A DNA stretch of 64,000 bases, from positions 3,403,355-3,467,354 of the forward strand of contig NZ_CP082326.1 of NCBI RefSeq assembly GCF_019884785.1. Reading direction: 5' to 3'. Origin of the DNA: Crassaminicella profunda (GTDB lineage: Bacteria > Bacillota > Clostridia > Peptostreptococcales > Thermotaleaceae). Under the pieces are notes generated by a model. It was not told where the DNA came from. It did no database searches and saw nothing but the letters and a program-made list of their open reading frames with translations. The position numbers and the translations under genes were made by a program. Numbering within the stretch: position 1 is the first letter of the stretch; each line of letters starts with the position of its first letter. Shown in pieces: positions 27,703-36,102 of this stretch.

Positions 27703-28377
27703 CTATATAGCTTTACGTACTCTAGCTAAAATTGCCCACTTTCTATGAATCCTTCTTATTCCCTTTGGACAATATGCATATTCTATTAAAACTTTTGAAA
27801 ATAATTTTTTTGCTACTTCATTATATCCTTGTTTTTTATAAATCATTCCTAACTTATAAAGATTTTCGGTGTTCCCAAACCTTTCCACTTCTTCTTCCCA
27901 AACATTTATCTTATTTTTATCAGGAGTATGCTTTTTTATCTCATGATCTATTAAATAAATATATGGCAACCCATATCCTACACGAGGATTTGATTCTAAT
28001 GCTTTCTCAATATAACTTTTTCCCTCCATTGCTTTTCCAAGCTCCATAAGGGTCATTCCTAGATAATGATAATATTTAGCACCTTCATCCTTTTGTAACT
28101 TAGGATGATTGAAATATTCGAGTGCTTTTTCGTATTTTTTCTTTTCAAAATAATATTCTCCAAGGGCAAAAGCTGCTTGAGCATTTTCTGGATTTACATT
28201 CAGTTCCATCAAGCTATTTTTCATCTGACGTTTTTTACGAAAACCTTTTGTAAAATCAGGTAAAAATCCTAAATAAAATTTGTCAACAAGTGCATATATC
28301 AGTAACACACCAATAAGTGCTACTAATGGATTGCCTGTAAACATTCTTAATAAAAAATATAGAAAAAATCCTTTCAT
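27703..28377 (-). CDS. Membrane-anchored tetratricopeptide-repeat protein
   Basis: A 224-residue protein with an N-terminal hydrophobic segment (about 5-35) and a basic stretch GFRKKRQMK, then TPR-like helices: NPENAQAAFALGEYYFEKKKYEKALEYF, EGAKYYHYLGMTLMELGKAMEGKSYIEKAL and TENLYKLGMIYKKQGYNEVAKKLFSKVL. The repeats span about residues 57-205 and would face the cytoplasm or the cell surface as a scaffold. No enzymatic motif is present and no partner is suggested by the neighbours. AAGGGGG precedes the ATG. Confidence 0.75.
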   Translation of the reverse strand: MKGFFLYFLLRMFTGNPLVALIGVLLIYALVDKFYLGFLPDFTKGFRKKRQMKNSLMELNVNPENAQAAFALGEYYFEKKKYEKALEYFNHPKLQKDEGAKYYHYLGMTLMELGKAMEGKSYIEKALESNPRVGYGLPYIYLIDHEIKKHTPDKNKINVWEEEVERFGNTENLYKLGMIYKKQGYNEVAKKLFSKVLIEYAYCPKGIRRIHRKWAILARVRKAI

Positions 28378-28530
28378 TTAATTTCCCCCTTTTCTTTCAT
28401 AATTTGGAAGCAAGTTTTATTATACTAGAAATTGATCAAAATCTATATTACAGATATTTTACAAATCCTTTCATAAAAAAATGTATCATCAAAAAAAAGT
28501 AGTTATAATGCGTTTTTTTATATCCTATTA

Positions 28531-28572
28531 AGATGCAAACGCTCTCTTCATAGATGCAAACGGTTTTTTCAT
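28531..28572 (+). promoter_or_regulatory. Tandem 21-bp direct repeats upstream of small-peptide gene 1
   Basis: Two abutting 21-bp units (28531-28551 and 28552-28572) each begin AGATGCAAACG and end TCAT. They sit about 60-90 bp before the inferred transcription start. A period of 21 bp is two helical turns, so two regulator molecules would bind the same face of the DNA. Confidence 0.65.
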
Positions 28573-28594
28573 TCATTTTAAAGAATTATGCCTT

Positions 28595-28623
28595 TTTACG
28601 GTTTAAATTACAGGTGCTATAAT
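28595..28623 (+). promoter_or_regulatory. Promoter of small-peptide gene 1
   Basis: TTTACG (28595-28600) and a perfect TATAAT (28618-28623) are 17 bp apart. The weak -35 box together with upstream repeats suggests an activated promoter. Confidence 0.65.
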
Positions 28624-28708
28624 GTATTCAAAGTTAAGTAATTCAATATTCAAGAGCTTAAGTACTAGCTCCATAAATAAAATATAAAAATAAAAGGAGG
28701 AATTTATT

Positions 28709-28813
28709 ATGTTTCAAACAGTATATATGTTTTTAGGATTAACATTCTTATCAGGGATTGCATTAATTGCTTCAATTGATGATAAAAACAAAAGATCTTT
28801 TAAGCTAAAATAA
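28709..28813 (+). CDS. 34-residue single-pass membrane peptide, copy 1
   Basis: ATG at 28709 is preceded by AAAGGAGG. The peptide starts MFQTVYMFLG, has a hydrophobic helix at about 3-22 and ends with a charged tail rich in Asp, Lys and Arg (DDKNKRSFKLK). The second copy at 35088 differs only at residue 2 (Phe here, Leu there), although the surrounding DNA has diverged, which argues for selection on the protein. A promoter, Shine-Dalgarno and terminator frame it. I do not recognise the family; a small membrane regulator, toxin-like or signalling peptide are all possible. Confidence 0.75.
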   Translation: MFQTVYMFLGLTFLSGIALIASIDDKNKRSFKLK

Positions 28814-28836
28814 TTAGCCTAAAAGATCTTTTATTT
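28790..28836. terminator. Terminator of small-peptide gene 1
   Basis: The last codons form the 5' arm of a long hairpin: AAAAGATCTTTTA.GCTAA pairs with TTAGC.TAAAAGATCTTTT (28790-28832). It probably also ends the convergent deacylase gene, whose stop lies at 28839. Confidence 0.85.
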
Positions 28837-28838
28837 TA

Positions 28839-30194
28839 TCAAATTCTTTTAATAATCTTTCCACTACGATAATTGATTACACTTCCCTTTTCCATAGCTA
28901 TTTTTCCATTCACCAAAACATAATCAAGCCCTTGGGCTTTTAGTGTAGGTTCCTCAAAAGAAGCTTGATCTATAATGATTTGATCATCAAAAATGGTAAT
29001 ATCCGCATCCATTCCCTCTTTGATCTCACCCTTTTGAAATAATTTTAACCTCTGAGCAGGTATTTTTGTCATTTTTTCTAAAGCATCTATCAATTCCATG
29101 GTATTTTTTTCTCTAACAAAATAACCCAGTACCCGTGGAAATGTTCCTGCTCCTCTTGGATGACCCTGTCCATTCACATAAATACCATCAGATGCTACCA
29201 TCACAAAAGGTTCTTTTAAAGCTTGAATCACTTCTTTTTCTTCCATAACAAAAGCAACCGTTAACATATTTGGATGATTTTTTCTTGCCTCTTGGAATAT
29301 TTCAGGTGTACACCGTTGATTCTTAAAGGGTGGCTGTGTCAAAAGTAAATCCTTATACTCCTTATGCCAACGCTCTAAAAAACCCTCGTCAAATACAGCA
29401 GAACCAATATGTGTGCAAAATGCTTCATAAGGATAACAATCTGCCATAATATCAATTTTATCATTACGTGCTCTTCGAATCGTATCTAAGCAACTATCCA
29501 TAAATCCAAAGGCTGCACCACTTCCTAAATGTGAAATTTGAAAAGGTATTTTCGTCTCTTTTGCAATTTCAATCATCTCATCCATAGCTTCTTTAGCTCG
29601 CGCTTCATCATATCGATAATGAGCACTCAAAAGATAATCATCATTTGGAATAACAAGAGATGCTTCCACCATTTCTTTAAATGAAATACCAGGAGCATAC
29701 TCAATTCCAAAGCTCATACCTGCTGCCCCTGCACGAATATCTCGTTCAATTAACTTCTTGATTTTCCCCACAGCCTGTGAATTAATTTTAGCATACCGAT
29801 CATTATACCCAGCTTCTTCTCTCAAACTATTGTATCCTGTGAACATAATATAATTAGTAGGAGCGCCTTTTTCTTCCACAAAAGACATGAAATCAATTAA
29901 TGGTGTCTTAGATAATCCACAATTCCCTCCTGCGCAGGTAGTCACACCCATATTTAACATATAATTCGTAATATCATAGTTATAGTTTTCTTCTACCAAA
30001 TTTTCTTCATGCATATGTATATCTATAAACCCCGGTGAAACAATTTTACCCTGTGCATCAATAATCTCATCTGCCTTTTTATGAACCTGACCTACTTCTA
30101 CAATCTTTCCTTCTTTAATAAAAATATCCTTTTGAACAAATTTTCTTTGATTAAAATCAGGAATTTTTCCATTAATAATCTTAATTGTATCCAC
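28839..30194 (-). CDS. N-acyl-D-amino-acid deacylase family amidohydrolase
   Basis: A 451-residue metal-dependent amidohydrolase. The N-terminal composite beta domain leads to the metal motif GFIDIHMH (His60, His62). ACAGGNCG (Cys87, Cys92) carries the cysteine ligand typical of D-aminoacylases, and ISHLGS and MVASDGIYV supply further ligands. The likely substrates are N-acyl-D-amino acids or related dipeptides. The start codon is GTG with GGGGTGGAG upstream. It is the last gene of a co-directional module with an M20 hydrolase and two YfcC transporters, consistent with uptake and deacylation of peptide-like compounds. Confidence 0.85.
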   Translation of the reverse strand: MDTIKIINGKIPDFNQRKFVQKDIFIKEGKIVEVGQVHKKADEIIDAQGKIVSPGFIDIHMHEENLVEENYNYDITNYMLNMGVTTCAGGNCGLSKTPLIDFMSFVEEKGAPTNYIMFTGYNSLREEAGYNDRYAKINSQAVGKIKKLIERDIRAGAAGMSFGIEYAPGISFKEMVEASLVIPNDDYLLSAHYRYDEARAKEAMDEMIEIAKETKIPFQISHLGSGAAFGFMDSCLDTIRRARNDKIDIMADCYPYEAFCTHIGSAVFDEGFLERWHKEYKDLLLTQPPFKNQRCTPEIFQEARKNHPNMLTVAFVMEEKEVIQALKEPFVMVASDGIYVNGQGHPRGAGTFPRVLGYFVREKNTMELIDALEKMTKIPAQRLKLFQKGEIKEGMDADITIFDDQIIIDQASFEEPTLKAQGLDYVLVNGKIAMEKGSVINYRSGKIIKRI

Positions 30195-30276
30195 AACTCC
30201 ACCCCTTTTGACATAGACTTACTAACAATCAATCCATCTATTATAATTCTTATATAATATTTTAAATTTTTAGTGA

Positions 30277-31440
30277 TTATCTATTTTTTCTAAATTCCTG
30301 CCAAATATTTTCAAGTAACGTTGGATCTGTTAAAACATCATATCCCGTCCATGCCATAGCTATTGCTCCTCTTTTAACAGCTTCTTTTGCTTGATTTGTT
30401 TGAGTATAATCAGCAAACTCTTTTGTATGCAAAGCAATATTCTCACATCCAATACCCAACCATGGGTGAATAGAAGGTACCTCATAACTAACATTCCCCA
30501 TGTCAATAGAGCCTGCACTTTCTTGGTCCGGAATAATAAAGGGCTCTCCTGCACTTATCAAATTGGTATCAAAGCAATGAGATAATGCTTGATTTGTCAT
30601 CATATCATCATAGGATAGTTCAAAAGGAACCATTTCCATCTCTGCCCCCACTGAAAGAGCTGATGCTTTAGCACAATTGATTACCTTTTGGGATACCTCC
30701 TCAAGATATTTTTTCTTATTTGCTCGAACATAAAATTGACACGATGCATAATCTGGAACAATGTTAGCAGCTTTTCCTCCGTCATCGATAATTCCATGAA
30801 TTCGTACATCACTTGTCACATACTGACGTAAAGCATTAATGTTATTGTAAGTCCCTATAACTGCTTCTAGTGCATTGATTCCTTTCTCCGGCTCTTTTGC
30901 CGCATGAGTTGTTTTTCCAAAAAATTTGAATTGCATAGGACACAATGCCAAAGAACTCCCACTTGAAACAGTTTTATTACTAGGATGAGTCATCATGGCA
31001 ATTGATAGATTCTTAAAGACTCCACGCTTAGCCATTTCAACTTTTGCACCATTTGTTTCTTCTGCAGGTGTTCCAAAAACATGAATTTCTCCACCGATGG
31101 TATCAATAACAGATTGCAGTCCTAATGCTGCCAAAATACTCATTGTAGAAATGAGATTATGTCCACAGCCATGACCCATACTAGGTAAAGCATCATATTC
31201 ACAAATCAAAGCAATTTGAGGACCCTTTCTATTACTTTTATAGGTTGCTTTAAAGGCTGTTTCAATGTTGCAAAATTTTTCTTCAACACTAAAATTTTTC
31301 TTTTTAAAAAAATCCGTAATCAATTTGCTTGATTTATATTCTTCTTCACTTATTTCAGGATGATTATAAAGTGCTGTCCCAATATGACAAAAAACTTCAT
31401 CCCAATACTGGTTAATTGTTTTTTCTATTTCCTTTTTCAA
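30277..31440 (-). CDS. M20D-family amidohydrolase/peptidase (aminoacylase-2/AbgB-like)
   Basis: A 387-residue dizinc hydrolase of the M20 family. CEYDALPSMGHGCGHN (about 80-95) provides metal ligands around His94, and GTPAEETNG (about 123-131) includes the catalytic Glu pair; the lid/dimerisation domain spans about 180-290. The M20D branch removes acyl or aminobenzoyl groups or splits dipeptides. The start is TTG with AGGAGG 7 nt upstream, a rare start codon that may lower yield. The gap to the upstream transporter is 15 bp, so the two are co-transcribed. Confidence 0.87.
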   Translation of the reverse strand: MKKEIEKTINQYWDEVFCHIGTALYNHPEISEEEYKSSKLITDFFKKKNFSVEEKFCNIETAFKATYKSNRKGPQIALICEYDALPSMGHGCGHNLISTMSILAALGLQSVIDTIGGEIHVFGTPAEETNGAKVEMAKRGVFKNLSIAMMTHPSNKTVSSGSSLALCPMQFKFFGKTTHAAKEPEKGINALEAVIGTYNNINALRQYVTSDVRIHGIIDDGGKAANIVPDYASCQFYVRANKKKYLEEVSQKVINCAKASALSVGAEMEMVPFELSYDDMMTNQALSHCFDTNLISAGEPFIIPDQESAGSIDMGNVSYEVPSIHPWLGIGCENIALHTKEFADYTQTNQAKEAVKRGAIAMAWTGYDVLTDPTLLENIWQEFRKNR

Positions 31441-31455
31441 TGGAAAGCCTCCTAA

Positions 31456-32859
31456 CTAGAATGGTCCAAATTTTATCATATGGGCAACTGTCACCAAAAT
31501 TCCTCCTAAAAGATACTCTAATATAATTAATGGTAACATCCATTTCGCCCATTTATCCCATGGGATTTTAGCTAATGCCAAACCTGCCATAAAATAACCA
31601 GATGTAGGTGTAAAAATATTAGAAATACCATCTCCTAATTGATAAGCCAATACAGCTGTTTGTCTAGTTACCCCTGATAAATCAGCTAATGGCGCCATAA
31701 TTGGCATACTAACAGCTGCTTGCCCACTACCTGATGGCACAATAAAATTCAATAAACATTGGAAAATATACATACCTAATGCAGTAAATGTGGAAGGAAC
31801 ACCTGCTAGCATATTACTAATACTAAAAAGCATAGAATCAAGTATATGCCCTTCATCTAATACCACCAAAATAGCAGTTGCAAATCCCACTACTAAAGCT
31901 CCCCCTGTTAATTCAGACATACCTTTGATTAAATTTTGAGCATACTCATTCACACTATAACCATAAACCAAACCAACTACTATACTCATTCCAAAGAACA
32001 ATGCTCCTATTTGTGTAATATACCATCCATATTTAATCACGCCAAAGACTAAAATAGCAATTGTTATAAGAACTGTCCAAAGAACCAATTTATGACGTGT
32101 TGTAAATTCAGGTAATTGATTAAAATCAAAATGATTCTCTCTTTTCTGATCAACTTCATACATCAAACTTTTTCTAGGATCTTTTTTGATTTTACCAGCA
32201 TACAGATAAATAAAACCAATATTAAGAATCAAGAAAGCGCAATAAACAAAAATTCTATAGGTCATACCAGAAAAAATTGGCAATCCTGCAATCCCCTGAG
32301 CAACACCAATTGTAAATGGATTCATAAATGCTCCTGCAAATCCAGCTCCTGCTCCAATCAAAACCATTCCAGCTCCTGTCAAAGAATCAAATCCAAGAGC
32401 CATTGCTAATGCAATTCCCATTGGAATAAAGGGAAGTGTTTCTTCTGCCATACCAAAGGTTGAACCCCCTAATGAAAATACAAACATAATAACAGGAATT
32501 AATATTCGCTCTCTTCCAGCCATTTTTTTTGACAATCTTGCAATAGCAGCATTAATAGCCCCTGTCTTAGAAACCAATCCAAAAGCGCCACCTACAATAA
32601 AAATAAAGAAAATAATAGATGCTCCTTTACCAAGACCCTTTGGAATACTTTGGAGGGCTCCCCACAGATTAACAGGTGATTGATCAATATAATTAAAACT
32701 AGTTGCATCAACAACCATTCTACCATCAGGAGCTTCTACTCGAGCATATTCACCAGCAGGAATCACGTAAGTTAATAGTGAAAAAATTAAAATAACACCT
32801 AATAAAATAATATACACATGTGGCACTTGAAATTTTTTCTTTTTTGCTTCCGTTAACAT
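31456..32859 (-). CDS. YfcC/DcuC-type membrane transporter, copy 1
   Basis: A 467-residue transporter with about 12 hydrophobic helices. Family features are the N-terminal IILLGVILIFSLLTYVIPAGEYAR, the GGAFGLVSKTGAINAAIA segment and GSGQAAVSMPIMAPLADLSGVTRQ near residue 385. The family moves dicarboxylates, peptides or amino-acid derivatives; its link here to the M20 hydrolase and deacylase suggests acylated amino acids or dipeptides. It is a clear paralogue of the gene at 33260-34624, with co-linear motifs, but has diverged. The start has GGGGGAGA. Confidence 0.85.
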   Translation of the reverse strand: MLTEAKKKKFQVPHVYIILLGVILIFSLLTYVIPAGEYARVEAPDGRMVVDATSFNYIDQSPVNLWGALQSIPKGLGKGASIIFFIFIVGGAFGLVSKTGAINAAIARLSKKMAGRERILIPVIMFVFSLGGSTFGMAEETLPFIPMGIALAMALGFDSLTGAGMVLIGAGAGFAGAFMNPFTIGVAQGIAGLPIFSGMTYRIFVYCAFLILNIGFIYLYAGKIKKDPRKSLMYEVDQKRENHFDFNQLPEFTTRHKLVLWTVLITIAILVFGVIKYGWYITQIGALFFGMSIVVGLVYGYSVNEYAQNLIKGMSELTGGALVVGFATAILVVLDEGHILDSMLFSISNMLAGVPSTFTALGMYIFQCLLNFIVPSGSGQAAVSMPIMAPLADLSGVTRQTAVLAYQLGDGISNIFTPTSGYFMAGLALAKIPWDKWAKWMLPLIILEYLLGGILVTVAHMIKFGPF

Positions 32860-32945
32860 TGATTCTCCCCCTTTTTTTATTGTTACATGTTTATATGTTT
32901 AATAATATCAACGCGTTTGGTTTAAAAAAATTAACACTCCCTCCT

Positions 32946-33230
32946 TTAAATTGAAATAAACCTCAACAGCCCTTCTGCTAAAGATGTAATTGCGTAGATA
33001 TTAATTGAATAATAAATCTCTTTTCCTTCTTTTCTAGCATAAACAAGATTAGCTCTTTTTAAAATCTGCAAATGATGTGAAACAGTTGGTCTTGAAATAT
33101 CAAATTGCTCTGCAAGGTCATTTACATTCATTTCTTCCATTTTAAGAAGATATAAAATATCCATACGTATTTCATCTGCCATAGCCTTGAGCACATTAAC
33201 GTCTAAACTATTTTCATTTATTCCAGACAT
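32946..33230 (-). CDS. ArsR/SmtB-family winged-helix regulator
   Basis: A 94-residue regulator with the ArsR pattern: MADEIRMDILYLLK, then the recognition helix region LAEQFDISRPTVSHHLQILKRANLV and a wing ARKEGKEIYYS. There are no cysteines, so it lacks the usual metal sites and probably senses something else or acts constitutively. It lies between the two YfcC transporter genes in the same operon and likely controls the module. Operators could be in the 86-bp gap downstream or before the first transporter; none was identified. Confidence 0.88.
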   Translation of the reverse strand: MSGINENSLDVNVLKAMADEIRMDILYLLKMEEMNVNDLAEQFDISRPTVSHHLQILKRANLVYARKEGKEIYYSINIYAITSLAEGLLRFISI

Positions 33231-33259
33231 ATCATACTCCCTACTTATTCTATATTTAT

Positions 33260-34624
33260 TTAAAATGGTCCATAATCAATCATCGTTGAAAATATTAGAA
33301 TCAAACAAGCTTCTATACTAAATATGATAAATAATGGCATCATCCATTTTAACCATTCTTTCCACTTAATATTAGTAATTGCCAAACACGCCATGAAATA
33401 ACCAGATGTTGGAAACATGATGTTTGATAAACCATCTCCAAACTGAAATGCAAGAACAGACGTCTGCCTTGTAATCCCTGATAAATCTGCTAAATTTTTC
33501 ATAATAGGCATTGTAACAGATGCCTGACCTGTTGCCGATGATAAAAACAGATTAATCACCGTATGAAAAACATACATCAACATAGATCCTGCTACAGGTT
33601 GAACATCATCTAAAATACTAGCACAATAGTAAATAATCGTATCTGAAATATGTCCATATTCCATCACAACAAATACTGCCTTGGCCATTCCAATAATTAA
33701 TGCACCATAAACCAATGCTGAAGCACCTTTAACAAATTCTGCAACAATTCGATTAGAACTAAGTCCCCCTACGATCCCTACAGCCAAACCCATTATAATA
33801 AAAACGGTGGAAACATCAATTGTATCAAATTGTAATGATAATACTCCATAAAAAATAAAGCTAATACTACTAATCACTACTATTATTATTGCCAAGTCGT
33901 GCCGTTTGAAACGATATACCTTTTGAGTTTCTATCATTTGATTTTGTTTCTTGATTTTAGTAGCATAACGCATAACATATATAATCCCTGTTACTAAAAA
34001 TATAATAAATGTTGCTAATCTTAATGAAATTCCTGAAAAAAGTGGTAGCTCCACAATTTGTTGGGCTATCCCCGTTGTAAAAGGATTTAAAACACCTGCT
34101 GCAAATCCAGTACAACCACCTACTAAAACAACTGCAAGCCCTGTTATTCGATCCATCCCTAATGCCATAAAAAGAGAGATAATAATTGGACAAAATGGCA
34201 AAAGTTCTTCAGCTGTTCCAAAAGTTGTTCCAAATACAGCAAACATAGTCATTAAAATAGGAATAATCAAGCTTTCTTTTCCTTGATATTTTTGAGTTAA
34301 TACCTTAATACTTCGATCCATAATACCTGTGGAATTAATAATACCAAAACTCCCTCCAACAATAAAAACAAAAATAATAATATTGGATCCTGCAATCATA
34401 CCTTGTGGTATAGCTTTAAATAGTTGAAAAATGGATACGGGTGTTCTAGGTATTTCCATATAACTTCCTGGCTTCACATAAGTAATATGAGTTGTGGGAT
34501 CAACAATGCGCTCGTAACTTCCCGCTGGAATAATATATGATAATCCCGCTAATATTACTACAATAGTAAAAATTAAAACATATGAATCTAAGACCTTTGG
34601 TTTTTTCCATTTGCGCACAATCAT
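33260..34624 (-). CDS. YfcC/DcuC-type membrane transporter, copy 2
   Basis: A paralogue of the 31456-32859 gene. It has about 12 membrane helices, YIIPAGSYERI near the N terminus, GGSFGIINSTGIMDR and SATGQASVTMPIMKNLADLSGITRQ near residue 370. The ATG at 34624 is chosen because GGGGGA lies 5 nt before it; the longer in-frame start at 34660 would have no ribosome-binding site. It is the first gene of the peptide/acyl-amino-acid module. Two paralogous transporters around one regulator suggest two related substrates or exchange of substrate and product. Confidence 0.85.
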   Translation of the reverse strand: MIVRKWKKPKVLDSYVLIFTIVVILAGLSYIIPAGSYERIVDPTTHITYVKPGSYMEIPRTPVSIFQLFKAIPQGMIAGSNIIIFVFIVGGSFGIINSTGIMDRSIKVLTQKYQGKESLIIPILMTMFAVFGTTFGTAEELLPFCPIIISLFMALGMDRITGLAVVLVGGCTGFAAGVLNPFTTGIAQQIVELPLFSGISLRLATFIIFLVTGIIYVMRYATKIKKQNQMIETQKVYRFKRHDLAIIIVVISSISFIFYGVLSLQFDTIDVSTVFIIMGLAVGIVGGLSSNRIVAEFVKGASALVYGALIIGMAKAVFVVMEYGHISDTIIYYCASILDDVQPVAGSMLMYVFHTVINLFLSSATGQASVTMPIMKNLADLSGITRQTSVLAFQFGDGLSNIMFPTSGYFMACLAITNIKWKEWLKWMMPLFIIFSIEACLILIFSTMIDYGPF

Positions 34625-34910
34625 AAGATTCCCCCATGATACGTTTAAATTTTTCAACATATCTTAATTTATATAATAACCTATTTGTTTAGAATTTTCA
34701 ATAAAATGTGCAAGTTAATTTCCATATTTTTAAAATATTTCATTCAATTCAAAATATAAGAAGAAAATGAATAGCATCCTCTTCCTATATTTATAAGTTA
34801 CATATTGTATTTTTTACAACATAACTAAATATATTATATCTTGTAACATAAGATCTACTTCTAAAGACGCTAATTAGTCTAGCTATCCTACGCTTTTTTA
34901 TATCCTATTA

Positions 34911-34952
34911 AGAAGCAAACGCTCTCTTCATAGATGCAAACGGTTTTTCAAT
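34911..34952 (+). promoter_or_regulatory. Tandem 21-bp direct repeats upstream of small-peptide gene 2
   Basis: Two abutting units (34911-34931 and 34932-34952) share GCAAACG and the T-rich 3' half with copy 1. The spacing to the promoter matches copy 1, which supports a bound regulator. Confidence 0.65.
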
Positions 34953-34974
34953 GTTTTTTAGTCAATTATGCCTT

Positions 34975-35003
34975 TTTACTCTTTCAATTACTGATGCTAT
35001 AAT
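34975..35003 (+). promoter_or_regulatory. Promoter of small-peptide gene 2
   Basis: TTTACT (34975-34980) and TATAAT (34998-35003) with a 17-bp spacer, at the same place as in copy 1. Confidence 0.65.
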
Positions 35004-35087
35004 GTAATCAAAGTTAAGTGATTTAATATTTAACAGCTTAATTACTAGCTCAACAAATAAAATATAAAATTAATGGAGGGATTTATT

Positions 35088-35192
35088 ATGTTACAAACAG
35101 TATATATGTTTTTAGGATTAACTTTCTTATCAGGGATTGCATTAATTGCTTCAATTGATGATAAAAATAAAAGATCTTTTAAGCTAAAATAA
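35088..35192 (+). CDS. 34-residue single-pass membrane peptide, copy 2
   Basis: ATG at 35088 follows TGGAGGG. The product is identical to copy 1 (28709-28813) except Leu at position 2. One hydrophobic helix (about 3-22) is followed by a basic/acidic tail. Synonymous changes between the copies (for example in the Thr12 and Asn27 codons) show that coding is conserved. Function unknown. Confidence 0.75.
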   Translation: MLQTVYMFLGLTFLSGIALIASIDDKNKRSFKLK

Positions 35193-35215
35193 TTAGCCTA
35201 AAAGATCTTTTTTTA
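35169..35215 (+). terminator. Terminator of small-peptide gene 2
   Basis: The same hairpin as in copy 1 (AAAAGATC arms, 35169-35211), overlapping the last codons and followed by a U-run. Confidence 0.85.
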
Positions 35216-35361
35216 TGCTCTCAACAAAATTACAACTATATTTTTCAAAGATTAAAATTTTTCTTCAAAATAAATTTTTTTATTGTTTTCTAGAACTCAA
35301 ATAGCATTTATACCACTAATTTACAACATATATATTCCTTTTATGATGAAAACTAATCTTA

Positions 35362-35382
35362 TATAGATTAACTTAATCTATA
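35362..35382. repeat. 21-bp palindrome upstream of the LysM-CAP gene
   Basis: TATAGATTAA and TTAATCTATA are perfect inverted arms around a single C. It lies 40 bp before the ATG, where an operator or a start-proximal element would be expected. Confidence 0.8.
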
Positions 35383-35422
35383 CAATGTCATTAATAAAAT
35401 GGAAAGCTAGGTGATATTTTAA

Positions 35423-36046
35423 ATGAAAAAATTTTTGACTATCTGTGTTATGTTGCTTTTTATAATAACGATCGTTCCAGCATCTGCTCAAGCTGCATCA
35501 AACACTTATACGGTACAGTCTGGAGATAGTATGTGGAAAATTGCTGTAAAATACGAAGTAGGTTTGAGCGAAATTATTGCTAGTAACCCTCAAATCAAAA
35601 ATCCAGCATTGATTTATCCCGGTCAAAAGTTAAATATCCCAAACATCCAAGATATTAAAACATTAGAAAATCAAGTTATAAAACTCGTAAATATAGAAAG
35701 GTCAAAAAAAGGTCTACCAGCTCTTAAATCAAACTGGCAACTTTCTAGATGTGCAAGATATAAATCTCAAGATATGATCAATAAAAACTATTTTTCTCAT
35801 CAATCTCCAACTTATGGTTCTCCTTTTAAAATGATGGAATCTTTCGGGTTAAAGTTTTCATCTGCTGGAGAAAATATTGCAAAAGGACAAAGAACTCCAA
35901 AAGAAGTTATGAATTCTTGGATGAACTCACCTGGACATAGAAGTAATATTTTAAGTAGTTCCTTTAGTGAAATCGGTGTTGGACTTGCCAAAGATAAGTA
36001 TGGTCGATGCTATTGGACACAAATGTTTATGAGACCTACAAGATAA
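35423..36046 (+). CDS. Secreted LysM-CAP (SCP-like) protein
   Basis: A 207-residue exported protein: signal peptide at about 1-25 (cut after AQA), one LysM domain at about 28-72 (YTVQSGDSMWKIAVKYEVGL, then YPGQKLNIP) for peptidoglycan binding, and a CAP domain at about 80-207. The CAP cavity residues are present in NYFSHQSP, SAGENIA and SPGHRSNIL. This YkwD/SafA-like layout is common in spore-formers and acts at the wall or spore coat; the precise function of the CAP domain is unknown. AGGTGA lies 9 nt before the ATG. The gene is monocistronic with a palindrome before it and a terminator after it. Confidence 0.9.
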   Translation: MKKFLTICVMLLFIITIVPASAQAASNTYTVQSGDSMWKIAVKYEVGLSEIIASNPQIKNPALIYPGQKLNIPNIQDIKTLENQVIKLVNIERSKKGLPALKSNWQLSRCARYKSQDMINKNYFSHQSPTYGSPFKMMESFGLKFSSAGENIAKGQRTPKEVMNSWMNSPGHRSNILSSSFSEIGVGLAKDKYGRCYWTQMFMRPTR

Positions 36047-36051
36047 CCACT

Positions 36052-36088
36052 AAAAAATTCCTTCTTTTCATTTAAGAAGGAATTTTTT
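36052..36088. terminator. Bidirectional terminator
   Basis: AAAAAATTCCTTCTT pairs with AAGAAGGAATTTTTT around a 7-nt loop, symmetric for the convergent LysM-CAP and opine dehydrogenase genes. Confidence 0.9.
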
Positions 36089-36102
36089 ACTTAAATATTT
36101 TT

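Larger units (their letters stand above)
28511..28836 (+). repeat. Duplicated block, copy 1 (operator repeats, promoter, small-peptide gene, terminator)
   Basis: A roughly 325-bp block closely matches 34891-35215 in the same orientation, 6.38 kb away. Both copies contain tandem 21-bp repeats, a -35/-10 pair at matching positions, an approximately 85-nt leader, a 34-codon gene and a long terminator. Substitutions are scattered, with the coding part the most conserved. The remainder of the 28378-28510 gap is AT-rich with nothing else seen. Confidence 0.85.
34891..35215 (+). repeat. Duplicated block, copy 2
   Basis: The counterpart of 28511-28836, same orientation and layout. Together the two blocks bracket the five-gene peptide-utilisation module. 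The 34625-34890 stretch before it is AT-rich and must contain the promoter of the module on the minus strand, but I saw no unambiguous one. Confidence 0.85.

Noticed and set aside
28511-28630. Cyclic-di-GMP class I riboswitch in the leader of the small-peptide genes
   Set aside because: Two GCAAA elements suggested it, but the paired stems of the aptamer are absent and the elements lie upstream of the promoter. They fit tandem DNA-binding repeats better.
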